Shown: piece by piece, positions 26,317 to 35,460 of the stretch
Layout: each line of letters starts with the position of its first letter
Position numbering within the stretch: position 1 is the stretch's first letter
Assembly: GCF_013426735.1 (NCBI RefSeq)
Contig: NZ_AP023272.1
Span: forward strand, 3,082,501-3,146,500
DNA length: 64,000 nucleotides
Direction of reading: 5' to 3'
DNA from: Agrobacterium vitis
GTDB lineage: Bacteria; Pseudomonadota; Alphaproteobacteria; Rhizobiales; Rhizobiaceae
Made by a program: the position numbers and the translations under genes
Notes under the pieces: generated by a model
What the model was told of the DNA's origin: nothing
Database searches by the model: none
Seen by the model: the letters and a program-made list of their open reading frames with translations, nothing else

Positions 26317-28087
26317 TCACATCCTTTTGCTGGCCCATCCTTTGGCCCGGCTGCCCGCTACCCTGCTGCTCATGCGTTTGTCCCGCACCCTCTTCAAAAC
26401 AGACCTCATCCATCTGGTGCTGCCGCGACGATTGGGCAAGCCCCACCCTGTCGCTCCCCAAGGTCTCGCTCTTTGAGCCATCGAGCCTCTCGCGACCAGG
26501 CTGCCTTTCACTGACGGGCAAGCGTGGCGGAAATTCGATCTGACGGCTTTCGCCTGTGGATTGAACCCGGGCAATGCCCGATCCGTCGATTGGCAGGGTG
26601 ATGGAAACCACCGTCCCCTCCCCCTCACGGCTCGTCAACAGGAATGTGCCACCATGCAGGGCAACAAGACCCTTGACCAGCGACAGGCCCAGGCCAACGC
26701 CGTCGAATTTCCTGTTATAATCACTGTCAACCTGGACGAAAGGCTGGCCAAGCAGAAGGATGCGATCCTGGGCGATGCCGATACCCGTATCGCTGACAGA
26801 GATCACCAGATCCTTGCCGAAACGTGCCGCATCCACGGTGACAACACCACCCGACTCAGTGAATTTAATGGCGTTACCAACAAGATTGATCAGGATCTGG
26901 CGCACAGCGCGCGGATCGGCGGTCAGCTCGCTCACATCGCGGCCAATGCGGCTGGTGAGCTTCACGCCCTTTTCCTGCGCCTGCAAGGCCAGCATGTTTT
27001 CACAATCGTGAATGGCCTGCGAAAGCGAGAACGGCTCCACCAGCAATTCGTAGCGCCCGGCCTCGATGCGGCACATATCGAGCATGGTATTGACCACAGA
27101 CAGAAGATGGCCACCGGACTGGCGGATCAACCGCACATATTCCCGGTGACGTTCATCTTCCATCCGGCCGAAATAATCGCCCATCAGAATATCGGAAAAA
27201 CCGAGTATGGCATTCAGCGGCGTGCGCAATTCATGGCTGACGGCGGCAAGAAAGCGAGATTTGGCTTCATTGGCCGTCTGCAAATCGGCATCGAGCTTGA
27301 CCAGCCGCTGCGCCATCTGCTGTTGCTCGCGGTAATCCAGCATCTGCACGAAAATCCCGGCAATGCCACCGCGCTCGTCGCGGCGCACGGCCATGTCGAG
27401 CCCGACCGCCATCAACGTGCCATCGGCAGCCTCGTCGCTCGTGGTGTCGCCAAGCAGGTTTTCGCCGTTAGAGCCTTCAGAATGGGCATTGGTGGGGCGG
27501 GCAAGCCGAAGCTTCACACGACCGATATCCTCGCCCTGGCGCAGGGCGTCAAAGGCACGCACAAAGGCGATACGGTCGGTGACATGCACCTGATCGATGA
27601 AGGGACGGCCGAGCGGATTGCGCAGGAAAGGCAGGAAGTCGCGGGCATCGCGCCCACCGACTGTCTCGACCCGCGCCTGGGCATCCAGGGTGAAAACCAT
27701 GCCGGGAAACAGCGATAGATCGATGGAAGCGCTCGTGTCCAGGGATTGGCGGATGGCGGGCTGGCGAGAAGACAGGCGCGCCAGCCACAGGGCGGCGACC
27801 ACGGCGATCAGAAACAGGCCAGCAACAATGGCAACGCCGAGCGGCAGGGCCACGGCGACACCTTGAAAGAAGGAAAGGGTGAACGGCACGAGGACCAGAG
27901 CGGGCAAGCAGGCCAGGACCACGCAACGTGCCGCCGCAACTTCGGCGCGAGACGGCGAAGCTTCCGCGCCGATGCGCGTTACCACCAGGGTCACGGCTTC
28001 GTCGAGAAGGGTCTTTGCCCGATCAGCGATTTTACTCAATACCAACACGCCAAATTTCCGCGACTTGCGGTCCTCTTTACTGACCAA
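26288..28087 (-). CDS. Membrane sensor histidine kinase with PAS domain (possibly DivJ-like)
   Basis: This 599-residue kinase has two membrane helices (about 53-72 and 76-105), a PAS-like domain (FPGMVFTLDAQARVETVGGR), and a DHp domain with the H-box SHELRTPLNAILGFSD (His about 285). The ATPase has N-box NLVGNAIKFTESG, G1 DTGIGIAQDR and G2 GVGLGLSLVKGL. The last ~90 residues are polar and Gln/Ser-rich with no domain. The H-box sequence is of the PleC/DivJ/PdhS type that acts on the response regulator DivK in alphaproteobacteria; the layout and the partner gene downstream would fit DivJ, but this is a guess from memory of rhizobial gene order. No response regulator is adjacent. Confidence 0.85.
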   Translation of the reverse strand: MVSKEDRKSRKFGVLVLSKIADRAKTLLDEAVTLVVTRIGAEASPSRAEVAAARCVVLACLPALVLVPFTLSFFQGVAVALPLGVAIVAGLFLIAVVAALWLARLSSRQPAIRQSLDTSASIDLSLFPGMVFTLDAQARVETVGGRDARDFLPFLRNPLGRPFIDQVHVTDRIAFVRAFDALRQGEDIGRVKLRLARPTNAHSEGSNGENLLGDTTSDEAADGTLMAVGLDMAVRRDERGGIAGIFVQMLDYREQQQMAQRLVKLDADLQTANEAKSRFLAAVSHELRTPLNAILGFSDILMGDYFGRMEDERHREYVRLIRQSGGHLLSVVNTMLDMCRIEAGRYELLVEPFSLSQAIHDCENMLALQAQEKGVKLTSRIGRDVSELTADPRAVRQILINLVGNAIKFTESGGVVTVDAARFGKDLVISVSDTGIGIAQDRILLLGQPFVQVDSDYNRKFDGVGLGLSLVKGLVALHGGTFLLTSREGEGTVVSITLPIDGSGIARVQSTGESRQIEFPPRLPVSERQPGRERLDGSKSETLGSDRVGLAQSSRQHQMDEVCFEEGAGQTHEQQGSGQPGQRMGQQKDVNDDAKAKIA

Positions 28088-28518
28088 ACAATAGAGGTCG
28101 CCGCCTTAAGGAAAAGATAAAGGGAAAGCTGCAAAACCCGCCTAAACCGGTGTTTCCGTCTCGGAAAGGGACAGGGGTCAGAAGCTTTCGAAAACATGGT
28201 TAACGTGGCGTAAGCAACGGATTTTGCATGTTTTTCCGCATCACGTTAATATCTGTGGCATCAGGTGGAATGAAAAAGCCCGGGAACAGAAGGGTTCTGC
28301 CGCAATTATGCTTAACCTCAGTCGTTAAACTTTGACTAGAATGTGGTTCAAATGCGGAAAGAACGCATTTTATGAAAATACGCAGAAAATCCGATTGTGT
28401 TTTGCAAAGCGATATTTCCGCGCGAATCATAGTCTGTTTCGCAGCAGCCCGGCCATTCGACCGGCGCAACCGACGCGACAGACGAAAAAATGTCGCAGAA
28501 CGAGACGGATAAGCGGTC
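28088..28518. other. Intergenic region, divergent promoters expected
   Basis: A 431-base gap between the kinase gene (minus) and the DUF5330 gene (plus). It includes TTAA-rich stretches near 28195-28330 and no supported gene. Some frames are open on the minus strand (28200-28535) without ribosome-binding sites. Confidence 0.35.
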
Positions 28519-28983
28519 ATGTGGTTTCTGATCAAGGGAGCATTCTGGTTTACGCTGGTATTGGTCGCCCTGTCCTATCTGGGCGGCGCGCCGCGTGACG
28601 GTTCGGCATCTGCACCGCAATTCGAGCTGGCAAACGCCGTTTCGGCCGCATCCGGCGCCTATGATTACGTTTCCGGCCTCTGCGGCGAAAAGCCCGATGT
28701 CTGCGTCAAGGGCGGCCAGACACTTCAGGCCATCGGAATCCGGGCGCGTGAAGGCGCGCTGGTCGCTTATCAATTGCTTAACCGTCAGTTCGGCACCGGA
28801 GAGGATCATCAGGCCATCAGCGTCGATGCGGCGCCAGTCCATGGCAGCGTCAAGGAAGCGGCAATCGCCACCCCTGCTGCCGCCAGCGAAGACCATATGG
28901 TCACTGGTACGGTCTCTGCTGCTGGCAATGGCGTGCCCCTGACCATCACCGTTCCGAGACCAAGACCGAAACCCGCAGGTTGA
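28519..28983 (+). CDS. DUF5330 domain protein
   Basis: This 154-residue protein has an N-terminal membrane segment (MWFLIKGAFWFTLVLVALSY) and then an exported part with ASGAYDYVSGLCGEKPDVCV and GGQTLQAIGIRAREGALVAY, the conserved core of DUF5330, including two Cys that could form a disulfide. The C-terminus is low-complexity and ends in PRPRPKPAG. This family is common in rhizobia and of unknown function. It precedes the sufE gene on the same strand. Confidence 0.82.
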   Translation: MWFLIKGAFWFTLVLVALSYLGGAPRDGSASAPQFELANAVSAASGAYDYVSGLCGEKPDVCVKGGQTLQAIGIRAREGALVAYQLLNRQFGTGEDHQAISVDAAPVHGSVKEAAIATPAAASEDHMVTGTVSAAGNGVPLTITVPRPRPKPAG

Positions 28984-29107
28984 GTGATTTTTAACGGCGC
29001 AGCCGGTTCATTTCCGCATGGGAAAGGCCTATATGGCCTCAAGCGCTTCCAAAGCCATCAGCGGAGGCCACTCAAAACACCCGAAAAACCGCCTGGATGA
29101 CCCTCCC

Positions 29108-29521
29108 ATGACGCCCATCGACCAGATTATCGACGACTTCGCCTATCTCGACGATTGGGAAGACCGCTACCGCTACGTGATCGAATTGGGCAAGGCCCTG
29201 CCGGACCTGCCGGAAGAACAGCGTATCGCTGAAAACAAGGTCAAGGGCTGCGCCAGCCAGGTCTGGCTGGTGACGAAGGCGGGCGAAGGTTCTGACCCGA
29301 TCCTGACGTTCGAAGGCGATTCCGATGCCCATATCGTCAAAGGCCTGGTCGCCATTGTGCTATCAGCCTATTCCGGCAAGACCGCCTCAGAAGTCGCAGG
29401 CTTTAACGCCCTCGACCTGTTCGGCAAGCTCGGCCTGATCGAACACCTCTCCGCCCAACGCGCCAACGGCCTGCGTTCAATGGTGGAACGGATCAGGGGC
29501 GAGGCTGTGGCGCGGGTCTGA
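29108..29521 (+). CDS. sufE: SufE-family cysteine-desulfurase sulfur acceptor
   Basis: This ~137-residue protein matches SufE, which takes the persulfide from SufS and passes it to the iron-sulfur scaffold. MTPIDQIIDDFAYLDDWEDR is the usual start, RIAENKVKGCASQVWLV holds the acceptor Cys (about 50), and VKGLVAIVLSAYSGKTASEV and GLIEHLSAQRANGLRSMVER complete the domain. ATG 29108 is chosen by homology; the frame is open from 29018, giving 30 more residues of poor composition. No other suf gene is nearby. It ends 23 bases before the SecY-like gene. Confidence 0.92.
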   Translation: MTPIDQIIDDFAYLDDWEDRYRYVIELGKALPDLPEEQRIAENKVKGCASQVWLVTKAGEGSDPILTFEGDSDAHIVKGLVAIVLSAYSGKTASEVAGFNALDLFGKLGLIEHLSAQRANGLRSMVERIRGEAVARV

Positions 29522-29544
29522 GACACTATCGAAAGGTGCGAGAC

Positions 29545-30642
29545 ATGGCGATAGCATCGCGACTAGGGCGCATGGGGCGAAATTTCGTCGGTCTGCTGAT
29601 TGCGGCGCTGATCCTTCTGATTGGATATCGAATCGCTATACCGGGTCTCAATTCCGAGCGGTTTGCCATGATGACCAGCCAATCGGCCATGGCCTCATCG
29701 CGGTTTTCCATCCTGGCTCTTGGAACGGGTCCTGTCGTCACTGCTTTCGCCTATGTTGAAATTCTGCGCCTTTTCCTCTTCAGCTTTGTCGGTTGCCGGA
29801 ATTGGGTGCGCAAGAGCCGGGCCTTCGCACTCTTGCCGGCGGTGTGTGCTATAATAATATCCGGTTTTCAGGCCTATGGTGTTGCAAGCGCTCTTCAGAG
29901 CTACGCAGAGGTAACTGATAGTGTTTTCGTCCCCGTCGCCATTGCTTGCCTCGTCGGCGGCACCGCGGCGGTGATCGCCTTGATAAACAGAACAGAGCGA
30001 GAGGATATCGGTGGTCTGTGGCTTTTACTTGCTGTCAGCGCCCTCCCTGACTTGATACAATCAACCTTTCAAAGTCTCGAACTGGCCTATGTCGGTGCTC
30101 TAGCCTTTTCCGATTGTTTTATACTCTTGGGCATCGCAGTCCTGGCTATAACGCTGGCCACCTTTGCGGTTCTCGCCCTATCGAAATCCATGCCAGCCAA
30201 TAGCCGAGAGCTGTTGTCTCGTTGGCATCTGCTACTCTGGCCACCGATCCTTGCCAGCATAGCGGCGAATTATCTCTGGATGGTGCTGTTTTCCCTGACG
30301 CCGCAACTCATGCAGGCCACATTAACCGAAACCTATTTGGGCAGCAGCGGTCTAATAGCGATCTCCGTCACCTCCATGATGGCACTCGTCACCCTCGTCT
30401 ATGCCCGAATTCTCAATCGGGACGCCCGCGACAGGAATGAACCGACTCTCTCTCCTGCCGTAGTGATAACGATCATCTTGATTCAGGCCATATTGTTCGT
30501 CGGGCTTCAAATCCTATTGCCGCTAGTCTACCCGCAAGTCGGCCTGACAGCATCGAACCTGCTGATAGTCGTGACCGTGCTGATGGTATTAAGCGGGCTT
30601 GCGAAACCAAATCGACTTCAACGTCATTTACCTTCAGGCTGA
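29545..30642 (+). CDS. Divergent SecY-like ten-helix membrane protein
   Basis: This 365-residue membrane protein has about ten predicted helices and keeps several landmarks of SecY in the right order. Residues 28-36 (YRIAIPGLN) match the TM1 YRxG-IPIPGI motif. Residues 52-67 (SRFSILALGTGPVVTA) match RFSIFALGIMPYISAS of TM2b. Residues 108-114 (FQAYGVA) match TM3. Residues 138-164 read GGTAAVIAL then TEREDIGGLWLLLAV, against [25 protein letters not shown] of TM4-5. TASNLLIVVTVLMVL near the end matches SecY TM10. It is ~70 residues shorter than SecY, and the loop before TM9 is short and lacks the KPGxRPG ribosome/SecA-contact motif. So it is probably not a standard translocon. The start is ATG 29545 (AAAGGTG upstream). 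The true secY is expected elsewhere, in the ribosomal protein operon. Confidence 0.7.
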   Translation: MAIASRLGRMGRNFVGLLIAALILLIGYRIAIPGLNSERFAMMTSQSAMASSRFSILALGTGPVVTAFAYVEILRLFLFSFVGCRNWVRKSRAFALLPAVCAIIISGFQAYGVASALQSYAEVTDSVFVPVAIACLVGGTAAVIALINRTEREDIGGLWLLLAVSALPDLIQSTFQSLELAYVGALAFSDCFILLGIAVLAITLATFAVLALSKSMPANSRELLSRWHLLLWPPILASIAANYLWMVLFSLTPQLMQATLTETYLGSSGLIAISVTSMMALVTLVYARILNRDARDRNEPTLSPAVVITIILIQAILFVGLQILLPLVYPQVGLTASNLLIVVTVLMVLSGLAKPNRLQRHLPSG

Positions 30643-30664
30643 TCCGGCCTTCAGGCTGATCCGG
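30631..30664. repeat. 17-bp tandem duplication at the 3' end of the SecY-like gene
   Basis: CCTTCAGGCTGATCCGG occurs twice in direct succession (30631-30647 and 30648-30664). The first copy contains the TGA stop codon of the SecY-like gene (30640-30642), so the second duplicates the stop and adjacent bases. A perfect repeat of this kind is recent slippage. Confidence 0.85.
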
Positions 30665-30719
30665 ACCGTATCTGCTGCTACCGTCCCCACTTCAACTCAA
30701 CGGTCCTATGAGATGTGCT

Positions 30720-31427
30720 CTACGCAACAGCACCGGCCGATGCGATTGCCAGTTCGAATTCGGCCGGCAGTACGCCGACTGCGGAACGGATGATCATTGC
30801 GAGAATATCTTTCAACGTCTGCTCCCTGCGGTCCTCAGGTTGGAGGAAGATTGCCATCGTACCCTGGCCTGCCAGAACGTGCGAAATGGTGATGGAATGG
30901 GTGAAAAACAGCAGGGATGCATCCTGCCGGTGCACCAGTCCCAGGTCCATTCCTTCCAAGAGCAGCGGCACCGTCGCATCGTGGAAAGGATCGATCAGCG
31001 AGACTTTCACCTGCTCCTGGCGCGGGCCTTCCTGAACCATCTCCTGGAGAATGAACAGGCCATAATCCGGCAGGTCGGCATTGAAACGGATGAAGGCCGC
31101 ATAGAAATCCGCCATTCTTTGAGAATAGGCCAAAGGGGCCGCCGAAATGGCCTGCAAGGTGCTGATGCAGGGCGCCGCGCGCAGGTTCATCCGTTCGAGG
31201 CATGCCTCCCATAGGGCGGCTTTTGAGCCGAAGTGATAATTTGCCAGCGCAATATTGACCCCGACCTGTCTTGCCAGGTCCCGCAAATTCACCCCGTCAA
31301 AGCCTTGGCGGCCAAAAGCATGAATGGCTTTGGAGAGAATTGCCTCGCGGCCAACCTCCGCGCCCAACCGGGGCCTGCCGACCCGGGTCGGCTTTATCTT
31401 GGCGGGTTGTTCGTCGCTCATGGTCAT
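30720..31427 (-). CDS. TetR-family transcriptional regulator
   Basis: This 235-residue protein has an N-terminal TetR domain with GREAILSKAIHAFGRQGFDG, VNLRDLARQVGVNIALANYH and FGSKAALWEACLERM, plus a basic arm (IKPTRVGRPRL). The C-terminal part (about 90-225) is helical and resembles the TetR_C domains of CerR-like regulators. A second ATG at 31421 could be the start. It is divergent from the CocE-type hydrolase gene (31709) across a 280-base gap, so it may control that gene. Confidence 0.85.
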   Translation of the reverse strand: MTMSDEQPAKIKPTRVGRPRLGAEVGREAILSKAIHAFGRQGFDGVNLRDLARQVGVNIALANYHFGSKAALWEACLERMNLRAAPCISTLQAISAAPLAYSQRMADFYAAFIRFNADLPDYGLFILQEMVQEGPRQEQVKVSLIDPFHDATVPLLLEGMDLGLVHRQDASLLFFTHSITISHVLAGQGTMAIFLQPEDRREQTLKDILAMIIRSAVGVLPAEFELAIASAGAVA

Positions 31428-31708
31428 CTCTGCTTCATCGATGCGGCCGTTGGTTGATCTTTTGCCCCGTGACCGAACAGGGCGTCAATGATGATTGCTA
31501 ATAAAAAATTAAACATCCGCTGCATTATTAGGCTAATGGCGTAACGTTTGGGTGTTTCATGTCGTGAGCAGATGAGCACGATGCAGGACATGACATGGCG
31601 GTAACTGGGAGGAGGCCGGACCCTGAAGCCATGGCTTTTCATCGCCCGAAAATCGGGCCAGCAATGGGGGCCAGCAACAGGAATACCGGCACCATATGGA
31701 GGAAAATT

Positions 31709-33421
31709 ATGAATATTATCAAAAATTTAGACGGTATCGACGTTATCTTCAGAAAAACGGTGGTCGATGAGAACTCCGCCAATTATCGGGTGGATGAGCG
31801 CAGCTTCATTCTCAAAAAGGGCAGTACCCACCGCGAAGGCGGCATTCCGCTGCAATCGGATGTGCTGGTGGACCGGGATGTGGCCGTGACGCTGCGCGAC
31901 GGCGTGACGATCCGGACGGATCTATATCGCCCGGTCGAAGAAGGTCAGTATCCGGCCATTATCGGCTGGAGTCCTTATGGCAAACGCGGCGGCGCCCTTA
32001 ACAACGATCTCTTCGGGCACCCGACGCGCATGGATGTGCCCGTCGCATGGGAGGATGGGCTCAACAAGTTCGAAGCCCCGACGCCGGCCTATTGGGTGGC
32101 CCACGGTTATGTGATCATCGCGCCGGACAGCCGCGGCGCCGGTCACTCCGAGGGCGACATCCATGCCTGGGGACGCCAGGAGCCGGAAGACGAGTACGAT
32201 CTGATCGAATGGGCTGGGCAGCAATCCTGGTCGAATGGCAAGATCGGCCTGACAGGCAATTCCATGCTGGCGATGTCGCAATGGTTTGTCGCTGCCCTGC
32301 GCCCCCCGCATCTGGCCGCCATTGCCCCCTGGGAGGGGGCATCCGATATCTACCGCGATACGGCCTGCCGCGGCGGGATTCCGGAATTCATCTTCTCGGA
32401 AGGCATATTCGGACGGCTGTGCGGTCCCGGCCTGGTGGAAGACATTCCCGCCATGACGGCCACCCATCCGCTCCTCGACGACTATTGGAAAACCAAGATC
32501 TCTGGCCTCGAAAACATTGATGTTCCCGCCTATGTCGTGGCTTCCTGGACCAATCTTCTGCATACAGGCGGCACATTTCGCGGCTGGTCATCCATTTCAT
32601 CGACGGAAAAATGGTTGCGGGTCAACAATACCCATGAATGGACCGATTATTTCAACCCTGAGAATGTCGATGATCTGCGCCGCTTCTTTGATCGCTACCT
32701 GAAAGATATCGATAATGGCTGGGAGGCCACGCCGCGCGTCCGCCTGTCTGTGATGGACCCGGGCAACCGCGATACCGTCAACCGCAGCGAGGTCGCCTTC
32801 CCGCTCGCGCGTCAGGTCACCAAAGCGCTGCACCTTGAGCTGAAGGACGGCAAACCTGTTTTGACCCACGAAAGCCAGACTGAGCCCGCCAGCCTTTCCT
32901 ACGATGTCGCGGACAAGGAAGGTGTTTCCTTCTCCATCACCTTCAACGAACTGACGGAACTCACCGGTTTCTTCAACCTGAAGCTCTGGGTGGAAGCCGA
33001 GGGCCATGACGACATGGACCTGTTTGCTTTCATCAGGAAGCGCGATAGCAAAGGAAAGGTGCAGGGATGCCACGTGGTGACGGACCGCACCCATGTCGGC
33101 CCCAATGGCCGTCTGCGCGTTTCGCTGCGGGCGACGGACCCCGAACGTTCGACCGAACTTGAGCCGTTCCTGCCTTATGATAGTCCCGTCAAGCTGAAAC
33201 CGGGGGAGATTGTGCCCGTCGAAATCGGCTTTTGGCCTTACGGCATCCGCTGGCAGCCGGGCGAAACACTGGAACTGGTGATGACCGGAACCGATCTGCT
33301 GATCAGGCCGGAATTTCCGCAATTGCCGCCCATTCCAACCCTCAACAAGGGCCGCCATATCATCCACTTCGGTGGAGACTACGGCTCGAAACTGCTCGTT
33401 CCCTACATTCCCGGAGCGTGA
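31709..33421 (+). CDS. CocE/NonD-family hydrolase
   Basis: This ~570-residue alpha/beta hydrolase belongs to the CocE/NonD family of esterases and X-Pro-peptidase-like enzymes. It has VTLRDGVTIRTDLYRPVEEG, WSPYGKR, VIIAPDSRGAGHSEGD and a nucleophile elbow KIGLTGNSMLAMSQWF (Ser in GNSMLA). The C-terminal jelly-roll domain includes YGIRWQPGETLELVMTGTD. At the usual catalytic Asp site the protein reads YVVASWTNLLHTGG, with Asn instead of the Asp seen in ASFSDNNLHSRG-type relatives; another acid may serve, or the enzyme is altered. ATG 31709 has GGAGGAAAA upstream; the frame is open 38 codons earlier. No signal peptide. Possibly controlled by the divergent TetR gene. The substrate is unknown. Confidence 0.85.
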   Translation: MNIIKNLDGIDVIFRKTVVDENSANYRVDERSFILKKGSTHREGGIPLQSDVLVDRDVAVTLRDGVTIRTDLYRPVEEGQYPAIIGWSPYGKRGGALNNDLFGHPTRMDVPVAWEDGLNKFEAPTPAYWVAHGYVIIAPDSRGAGHSEGDIHAWGRQEPEDEYDLIEWAGQQSWSNGKIGLTGNSMLAMSQWFVAALRPPHLAAIAPWEGASDIYRDTACRGGIPEFIFSEGIFGRLCGPGLVEDIPAMTATHPLLDDYWKTKISGLENIDVPAYVVASWTNLLHTGGTFRGWSSISSTEKWLRVNNTHEWTDYFNPENVDDLRRFFDRYLKDIDNGWEATPRVRLSVMDPGNRDTVNRSEVAFPLARQVTKALHLELKDGKPVLTHESQTEPASLSYDVADKEGVSFSITFNELTELTGFFNLKLWVEAEGHDDMDLFAFIRKRDSKGKVQGCHVVTDRTHVGPNGRLRVSLRATDPERSTELEPFLPYDSPVKLKPGEIVPVEIGFWPYGIRWQPGETLELVMTGTDLLIRPEFPQLPPIPTLNKGRHIIHFGGDYGSKLLVPYIPGA

Positions 33422-33461
33422 GGAAGAAGAGTAGCAGGACGGCCCGCCAGCCGGTCCGGCA

Positions 33462-33494
33462 AGAAGGCGGAGCTTTTCTTTTGCCCCGCCTTCT
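33462..33494. terminator. Hairpin between convergent genes
   Basis: AGAAGGCGG (33462-33470) and CCGCCTTCT (33486-33494) form a perfect 9-bp stem with a T-rich loop. It lies between the hydrolase stop (33421) and the MacB-like stop (33514), so it can serve both strands. Flanking T runs are short. Confidence 0.6.
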
Positions 33495-33513
33495 CAATCG
33501 CTGGCCCGTCTTC

Positions 33514-35457
33514 TCAATCCTTTGACAGTGCCGCCACCGGATCGAGCCTTGACGCATTGCGAGCGGGCATGAAGCCGAAAACGAGGCCGATCAGGCAAGA
33601 GCAGCTGAAGGCTGCCACCATGGAAGTGGTGGAATAGACCAGCTGAAAATCCGTGACCAGCATGCTGAAGAGAAAGCCGATCGACAAAGCAAAGCCGATG
33701 CCGAGTCCGCCGCCGATCAGGCAGACCAGCACCGCCTCGATCAGGAATTGCTGGAGAATATCCTGGCGGCGCGCACCGACCGCCATGCGCACGCCGATCT
33801 CACTGACCCGTTCGGACACCGAAACCAGCATGATATTCATCACTCCGATCCCGCCGACGATCAGCGAAATCACCGCAATTGCCGCCACCAGCAGTGTCAG
33901 GGTCTGGGCAGTGCTGACGATCGTCTTGCGGATATCGTCAGTGTTAAGAATGAAGAAATCCGTTTCGCCATGGCGGCCAGTGAGAAACGTGGTGACGGCA
34001 CTTTCGGCCACTGCACTATCGACGCTGTCGTCCAGCCGGACCGTGATGCTGCGCAGCGACAGATCGCCGAGGAACCTGGTCTGGACGCTGCTATAGGGCA
34101 GATAGGCCTGAAGATTGGAGTTCGAGCCGAAGCCGCCCTGCTGGGCCTCGATGACGCCGACAATACGCACCGGCACGTCGGTCAGAAACACTGTATGGCC
34201 AAGCGCCATGGCCGGATCGTCGCCAAACAGCGCCTTTGCGGCGTTCTGGTCGATCACCGCCTCCTGGGTCATGGCTACGACACTTGCATGGTCGAACAGC
34301 CGCCCGGCCAGCAGCTTGGAGCCCTTGGCGGTAAAATACTGGTCGCCGACGCCGTTGACCAGCACATTGGCCACGGTGGCGCCATAGCGCACCGTGCCTG
34401 AGGTGGAAACGGTCGGGGTCACGGCAGAGACATAGGAGAGCCGCGCCAGTGCATCGGCATCACCGACTTTCAACGTGGTGATCTTTCCTGAGCGCGTATC
34501 TCCAAACCCTTTGCCGGGGAAAATCTCCAACGTATTGGTGCCAAGCCCGTTGATGTTGGAGAGCACTTTCTGCTGGGTGCCGGCCCCGAGCGCCACGACT
34601 GACACCACCGAGGCGATGCCGATGATAATACCCAGCATGGTCAGGAAGGTTCGCAGCCGGTGCGAGGCCAGCGCCCTGACCGCCATCATGAAGGCTTCGC
34701 CCAGCCGGTCGAGACCGGGGAACCGATGCGGCCGGGCCGTGGATGGCAGGGTGTTTTCACGCACCAGCACAGGTTTATCCTGACGGCGGTCGGCAATGAT
34801 TTCACCATCGGCAATCTCGATCACCCGTTCCGCGCGCGCGGCAACACCCGGATCGTGGGTGACGATGATGATGGTGCGTCCCTCGGCATGCAATTCGTCG
34901 AGAATGCGCAGCACTTCCTCGCCGCTATGCTTGTCGAGCGCGCCGGTCGGTTCGTCGGCCAGGATCACCTCACCGCCATTGATCAGCGCGCGGGCGATGG
35001 ACACACGCTGCTGCTGACCGCCGGACAATTGGCCCGGTCGGTGACGCAGCCGTTCGCCCATGCCCAGCCGTTCCAGGATTTTTGTCGCCCGGCTGCGGCG
35101 ATCCGACGGCGAAATTCCGGCATAGATCGCTGGCACTTCCACATTGCCAAGCGCCGTCAGATCAGACAGCAGGTTATAGCGCTGGAAGATGAAGCCGAAA
35201 TGCTCGCGCCGGAGCGCCGACAGCGCATCGCTGTCCAACTGGTCGGTACGCTTGCCATCGATCTCATACGTGCCAACGCTCGGTCGGTCGAGCAGGCCGA
35301 GGATGTTCATCAGCGTCGATTTTCCCGACCCTGATGGCCCGATGATCGAGACCATCTCGCCGCGGTTGATATTGAGATTGATGCCTTTGAGGACAGCAAC
35401 ATCCTCTTCCCCGGAGCGATAGATACGGGTGAGGTTCTTCAGCTCAAGCAGGGCCAT
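33514..35457 (-). CDS. macB: MacB-type ABC transporter, fused ATPase/permease
   Basis: This 647-residue protein has an N-terminal ABC ATPase and C-terminal four-helix permease, as MacB. ATPase motifs are GPSGSGKST (Walker A), [15 protein letters not shown] (signature) and [12 protein letters not shown] (Walker B), then IIIVTHD (switch His). The membrane part has a first helix ([20 protein letters not shown]), a large periplasmic domain (about 295-520) and three terminal helices with [20 protein letters not shown] and [10 protein letters not shown]. MacB works by mechanotransmission with MacA and an outer-membrane TolC; TolC is not here. It starts three bases after the adaptor gene ends. Confidence 0.92.
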   Translation of the reverse strand: MALLELKNLTRIYRSGEEDVAVLKGINLNINRGEMVSIIGPSGSGKSTLMNILGLLDRPSVGTYEIDGKRTDQLDSDALSALRREHFGFIFQRYNLLSDLTALGNVEVPAIYAGISPSDRRSRATKILERLGMGERLRHRPGQLSGGQQQRVSIARALINGGEVILADEPTGALDKHSGEEVLRILDELHAEGRTIIIVTHDPGVAARAERVIEIADGEIIADRRQDKPVLVRENTLPSTARPHRFPGLDRLGEAFMMAVRALASHRLRTFLTMLGIIIGIASVVSVVALGAGTQQKVLSNINGLGTNTLEIFPGKGFGDTRSGKITTLKVGDADALARLSYVSAVTPTVSTSGTVRYGATVANVLVNGVGDQYFTAKGSKLLAGRLFDHASVVAMTQEAVIDQNAAKALFGDDPAMALGHTVFLTDVPVRIVGVIEAQQGGFGSNSNLQAYLPYSSVQTRFLGDLSLRSITVRLDDSVDSAVAESAVTTFLTGRHGETDFFILNTDDIRKTIVSTAQTLTLLVAAIAVISLIVGGIGVMNIMLVSVSERVSEIGVRMAVGARRQDILQQFLIEAVLVCLIGGGLGIGFALSIGFLFSMLVTDFQLVYSTTSMVAAFSCSCLIGLVFGFMPARNASRLDPVAALSKD

Positions 35458-35460
35458 GGA

